This document shows, piece after piece, positions 8,801-14,800 of a DNA stretch of 18,994 nucleotides. Each line of letters begins with the position of its first letter. Within the stretch, counting starts at the first letter, position 1. Source of the DNA: CAYOOT01 sp964405665 (GTDB taxonomy: Bacteria; Bdellovibrionota_C; UBA2361; SZUA-149; CAZDWZ01); the NCBI GenBank assembly GCA_964405665.1, contig CAYOOT010000055.1:1-18994 (forward strand), given 5' to 3'. The position numbers and the translations under genes were made by a program. The notes below the pieces were generated by a model. It worked only from the letters and a program-made list of their open reading frames with translations. It was not told the DNA's origin and searched no databases.

Positions 8801-11800
8801 GATTATTGTTTTCTTCTAAGGCAATACTGGCATTAGAAAGTTCTCTTTCGATAGGAGAAATTAAAAGTTTTAGATTAGTATCGATTAAAATCTGTGGTCT
8901 TTGTTCTAATTTTTGACAATCCAATTTTACATGATTTGGTCCACGTTCTGTATGTAGTATTTTTGCTGTAGGACCACCTCTAAATGTTCCAGGCTTTGTT
9001 TGCCACTCTTGATCCAATAAAGTTTGGCGGAGATCTATTAATTCTGTTCTATTATAAGATTGGGGATTTAATGCTTCGATAATAAAATCTAGGCGAGGGA
9101 GAAACTCGTATAACGAAGAAAGATCAGTAAAATAGCTCTTAGAGTTTGGATATTGCGATGTGAGTTCTTCAGTAAGAAGTGTTGCTTTTGTCTCGTTAAA
9201 TCTTTCTTTGATTGCGCTGAGCCAAGAACTAAATTGTTCTATTGCTGTTATTAAAGTCTCCTCCGTTATAAAATTTTGTTTTTCAAGATAATCGACATAA
9301 TATTCAAACAATGTGTAAGCAGAAGAAATCTTTAAACCTTCCCATTTCCATTTAAATAATTTTTGACTTTCTTCTTTTAGTTCGGCACTGAGCTCGCTCC
9401 TGGTGTAAAAATATTGTAGAATTGCATTAAGGGATGTTAAATTTTTTGGTAAATCAAATGGACCGCCATGATCTAAAATGCATGTTAAAAGAATTAGTCT
9501 TTCTTTGAGTTCTGCTATTTTGTCTTTTCGTATAGGATTGGAACTACTTGCCTCCGCTCTTCTTGCATAAATATTAATATATAATAAATCAAAAGGATCA
9601 ATAACTGCCAAATCACTTGTTAACTTTTCTCTCCCTTTCTGAGCTTTGCCGATAATTTCTTCGTCAAGTAATTTATCTTCCTTCAATCCAAATTGGCGTG
9701 TCAAGATAGATTCTAAAATAGAAGCATCTTGACCACGACCATTTTCTAAGGCAAGGAGGAAGCCTATTTTTAGTGCTTGATGAACTCTTTCTTGGTCAAA
9801 GGATCTGATATCTAAATCTAAAGAATTCAAAGACTTTATTACTTCTTTAGATTTTTTACCGTCGCCTCGCTCCAGATATAGACAATAGCCATCCTCAGAG
9901 GCTTTTCTGAATTGTTCTGATTTTAAAAAGTGTTTGGAGTATGATCTTGGATTACAAAGTTTGCCTATTATTTCCGGAGAAGAGGCCCTGGCTAAATTTG
10001 CCAATAAAATTTCTTCATAAAAAGTGCTTTTAAAAGTAATTTCCAGCTCGGCGCGATTATTTACTTTGTCGTTTGTTGCTAGAATAGTTGCATCCAAATC
10101 TTGGATGACCTCGTAAGCAAATTTTAAACCTACGCCGTGATGAAAATTGGAACGATTGAGTTGTAGTAAAAATATTTTCTGAATACCGGTTTCTTCATCA
10201 ATTTCTAAAAGTTCCGCCGGAATTTGTCCGGCATTGGAAATTTTTAATTTTACTTGAGAGCGATTTCCTTCGGGGTGATAGAGCCGGGCATAAATTACAG
10301 TTTCTTTTCTCTCCGTTCGTAATGCTTTTGCAGCATTAGAGAAAATGCGCTCAACCATTCTTTTTAAAAGCGGGGGATTCGTTCTAATTTTTTCAAGAAA
10401 TCCTCCTTGATAGTCAGAATCAAAATCAAAAACTATATAAATGGTTTCGCCGTTTTCCTGTAAAATGCCGATTGTTTTCCCATCAAGACCAACTTTTACA
10501 GTAAAATCATCCTGATTGGTTTGCCAGTCTTGAGTTCTAATAAATTCGGCGAGATCGATTTCTTCGCAGCTCGCACTTAAATTCGGACCAAGAGCAGCAG
10601 AGATTCCGGTTTCAATATCAACGAGCTGATCCAGAACAGCAAGTGAGCGTGCCCTAACTGGGATAACTTTTGTTATATGTCCAATTATGGTTTCGGGAGT
10701 TTTTTCAACTACAGGTCTAATTTGATTTAGTAATTCGACAGTAGCATATAAAAATTTTCCATAAGCTTCAGTTAGCTCATCTATAAATTCTTCTGTACAC
10801 AAATTGTTAACAAAAGCTGCTTCCAAAATACGAAATAAATTAGAGGGAGAGCTAAGGTTGTTATGATAAAAACTCAGCTGTTTTTGAATTAACTGAGCTG
10901 CCTCCTTAAATAAGGGGTTAGCAGTTCTAGAAAAAGATAATTTCAATGAAGTTTTAAGGGATTGCATATTTCCCAGAAAATCAAATGGTCCACCATGTTC
11001 CTGAACAGCATAATAAGAAATAAGCCTTCTAACTTTTTTAGCAACTTCTCTTGTCTGCCCGGCGCTAAGAGGATTTTGCAGACAAACAATTTTAGAAAGA
11101 ACTTGATGAAAAATTAAAAAATCTCCTAAATCTGTATTTCTATTTTGATTTGCTTGAACCAATCCTCTTTTGGCTTCATCTAAAAAAATTTCTTCTTTTA
11201 AATAACTTTCTGAGCCATGAATTTCATTTAGAATTTGAATCAAACAATAAGCATCTCTGCCCTTTCCGTCTGCCAAAGCTCCTTCCAGACCGCTTTCTGC
11301 CTGAAGTTCCAGGATATCATTATTTGCAAAATCACTTACTTTAAAACCTCTAATCTTGGCGATGGTAAAAAATCTTAGAGCTTTCTCGCCTTCTCCATTA
11401 AGAGCTAGATCGCAAATAACTTTTTGCAATAAAGATTTGCCTGAGGCTGAATTTAAAAAGCTCGGATTGGAAACTTCTTTAATTAATTTTTCTGAATTTT
11501 CAAGATCTTTCTTTTCTATGGCTAGAACAAGATCAATCTCTGTTCTGTGGTCATCGTAAATTTCTTTCGCTGCACTATCTTTTTTGTCTTTTAAGAATTG
11601 TTTATATGCCACTACACAAGAAAATATATAATCCCCTGAATGTGTATCAAAGCCTTGAGGGAATTCTAAATGGGGATCGGTATATAGTTGATTCGCTACT
11701 TCGATATTTCCCAGTCTTAAAGCGAGGCAAACGGCATCAGCATGAGCTTGCTTCAATTGAATTGTCTCCGGAGGACTGAAGCTGAGAATAAGATCTGCTG

Positions 11801-14800
11801 AGGGATAATCTCCTTCAGCTAAATATCCTGTATAGATATCTAACTGAATTATTTGAATTTGTTGAATAGATAATATTTGATGATCCAGATTAAAAATTCT
11901 TTTGATCTTATAAAGTATTTCTCTATTTTTTATTTTTTCAGAAGGAATGGATCCGCGGCTGATATTATTAAAAAACATGATAATTGCAGCTTGCAGAGCA
12001 TTTCTTCTAAAATTTTCTTTAAGATAGCTTTTCCGATATCTATCAGCTAATTTTTTGGCGTATTTGAGACATTTTTCATCTCCTTGTTTTAGTAAGGTAT
12101 AAAAAGTTCTGCTAATTAAGTTTGGATTTTGTTTCTCAATTTCTTTGATCAAGAGATCGGCAATATCAAGATGCGAATTAACAACAGCAAAGATTATCGG
12201 ATGCATTAATCTGGCTGTTTCGGGATTAAGATCGTAATATGTTATTATTCCCTTGACTTGCGCCAGGCCTGCTTTATTTTCAAGAGCTATTCCCTCTATA
12301 GGAATGTTATCAAAGAACATACTCAGTGCTTTTTGTAGAAGAATGCTGATTATCCTTTTTTGAAGATAACTTTCTTGATATTGGGCAGCTAATATATTTG
12401 CATATGCCAGACATTCTTTATTCCCGGTTCTTAGTAAAGCATAAAAAACTCTGGGAATTAAGCCGGGATTTTGATTTTCAATTTCCTGAATCAAACGATC
12501 TGCTCCTTCACTTTCGTGATCTAGGACAGCATTAATTGTTGAAACAACTTCTGCGGCGGGATCTAGTTCTAAAAGATTGCTTGCTTTAAATTTAGCAATT
12601 AACTTATTGGCATATGCCAGACATTGATCATTTCCTTCTGCCAATAAATCGTAAAAAACCTGGCTTAGTAAACTAGGGTTTTGTTTTTCAATTTCTTCAA
12701 TCAACAAATCGGCAATATCGTTATGGGAATTAAGAACGGCATAAAATGTCGGAAGTGCTAATTGAGAAGAATCCAGATGCGGAAGAAGATCATTTAATGG
12801 ACTTAATAAATTAAATAAAGCGCAGTGCAAGGCTCCCACATAAGTAACATATGGCTTTGATTCCGCAGCTAATGTTATTGAAACCAAATCATCTGCTGTC
12901 ATTACAGAAATTGCCGCACCTTGGACAAATTGAATGGCACTTTCATATTTTTCGAGCTCAATTAGGGTTTGAAAAACCCTGCTGTAAAAATTATCAAGAC
13001 TTTCTTCTGCTTGTATTGGATTTATTACTATCGGATCGGAGTTCTGACTTTGATCTCCTGTGGACATCAAAGCAAGTTCAGTTTTTCTGTAATTATTTCT
13101 TACCCAAGTTCTGATAATGGTATTATCTGCGATTATTATTTGTTGTGTTTGTCTTCTAATCTGTTCTGGAATATTTCCCCGGGATTCAACAAGTCGGAAT
13201 CCGGATTCAGAAAACTCAACACGAATATTAAACTGAGCAAAGTCCCTTACTGTTTTTTTCCAGGCCAGGATTTCTTCTTCAATTAAACTTTGTTGGGGAT
13301 TATTGAAATTTTGTAATTGCGCAAGGTGATGAAACCTTTCGTGTCGAAGAATGACCTGCTGAAAAAGAGATAAGACTCTTGGCGAATAGTGATTATTTGA
13401 AAACACTGTTTTTAAGGCTTTACTGGATAGAACATAGGCATGGCGGTTTAAGCTGTCATAAAATCCGATACCCGTAAATGGTATTGCTCTGAGATTTTTC
13501 TCATAAGCAATGAGTTCTTTTGCAGTCATATTTGGATTGTTTAATTGATGTAATTTAAGCTGATGCTCGATTGCTTTTTGTTCAAGGAGTTGTTGACTAG
13601 AAACAATAGAAGTTTCTCCTTGATTTTTTAAGCGAATACTTAAATTATAATCATTTAAGTTTCTTGTTAAGATATCCGGATTAATTTTATTCTGAGTTCG
13701 TAGAGCAGACTGCACAGCGGCATTTGTTGTAATATAAGAAACTATATCTACTCCGAAAAATGAAGTTAATTGCGGGGAGATAGTTTGCTTACTAATTTTT
13801 GCTATTAACGCTATGGCCCAAACTCGATCTTCAATGCTGGCTTGAGATTTGTCGATTAATGTTTTTACTTCTCGTAACGTATACAAATCGGTAATTGAAA
13901 TTGTATCAGGATTTACTACTCGGCCATCACGAGTTGTATTTAAATATCTTGCTGGCAGTATCTTGTTTTTTTGAGCATCCAACAAATCTAATTTTTCATA
14001 TAAGGTAGGAAGAGTTGTTGGCGACTGCTCATAACTTTTATGAATTCTATTTTCTAAAGAAGCAAGCTGAGTGATACTTCTAATCAATTGTAATGCTGAA
14101 AAACTATTTTCGTTGACTGCTTGCGTAACAGCTCTTTGATATAAGGGTTCAAAATCTTTTACTGCAAAGGTTTTGTCAGTTAGAGCGAAGTTGAGGATTT
14201 CTGCGCAAAGTTTTGTAGATGGAGGGACGCCAATAGAAGAACGGAGCGCGGACTTTAGTCCGCTAGAGTTAGCTACTACTAGCGGACTAAAGTCCGCGCT
14301 CCGAAAGTTTTCCGTTGTTCCTTTCTCCTTTTCTATTTCATTTGTAGCAATCGGCAGTTGTGCTATTTGATTAATTTCTGCTTTTATTGTGTTAGGAAGT
14401 TTTGCTTGCTGATTTTTCGGCTCAACTTCAAAATAAACTCCATTTCCAGAAGTCGGACGTGGACGCCTTGGATCTTTTGGGCCACGTGGGCCAGGAGTTG
14501 GAGTAGGTTTTGGTTTGGGAGGAATCCTGGTATCAGCATCATCTGATAAATCGATTCCCAGTTTTTTGCCCAAATCCTCTAAGAATTTGGCAATTTCTTG
14601 ATCTTTTTCTTTTGAGGAATCATTGGTTTTTGCAGTGCTTTTAGTTTTTAGTGCAAACTCAACATCAAAGGCGTCAACATAAGAAATAAATACTCCTAAA
14701 ATTGCACCCGATAATTTTCTTAATTCTTTCTTTTTTAATAAATCTTCAAAACCGGATAAGCCAAGGATCTGTCCGATGGTATTGCTCACGGACTCAACAA

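Noticed and set aside
5886..11318. Calling the giant protein a sensor histidine kinase
   Set aside because: The GHKL-like folds have no H-box phospho-acceptor upstream, no sensor membrane domain and no receiver domain.
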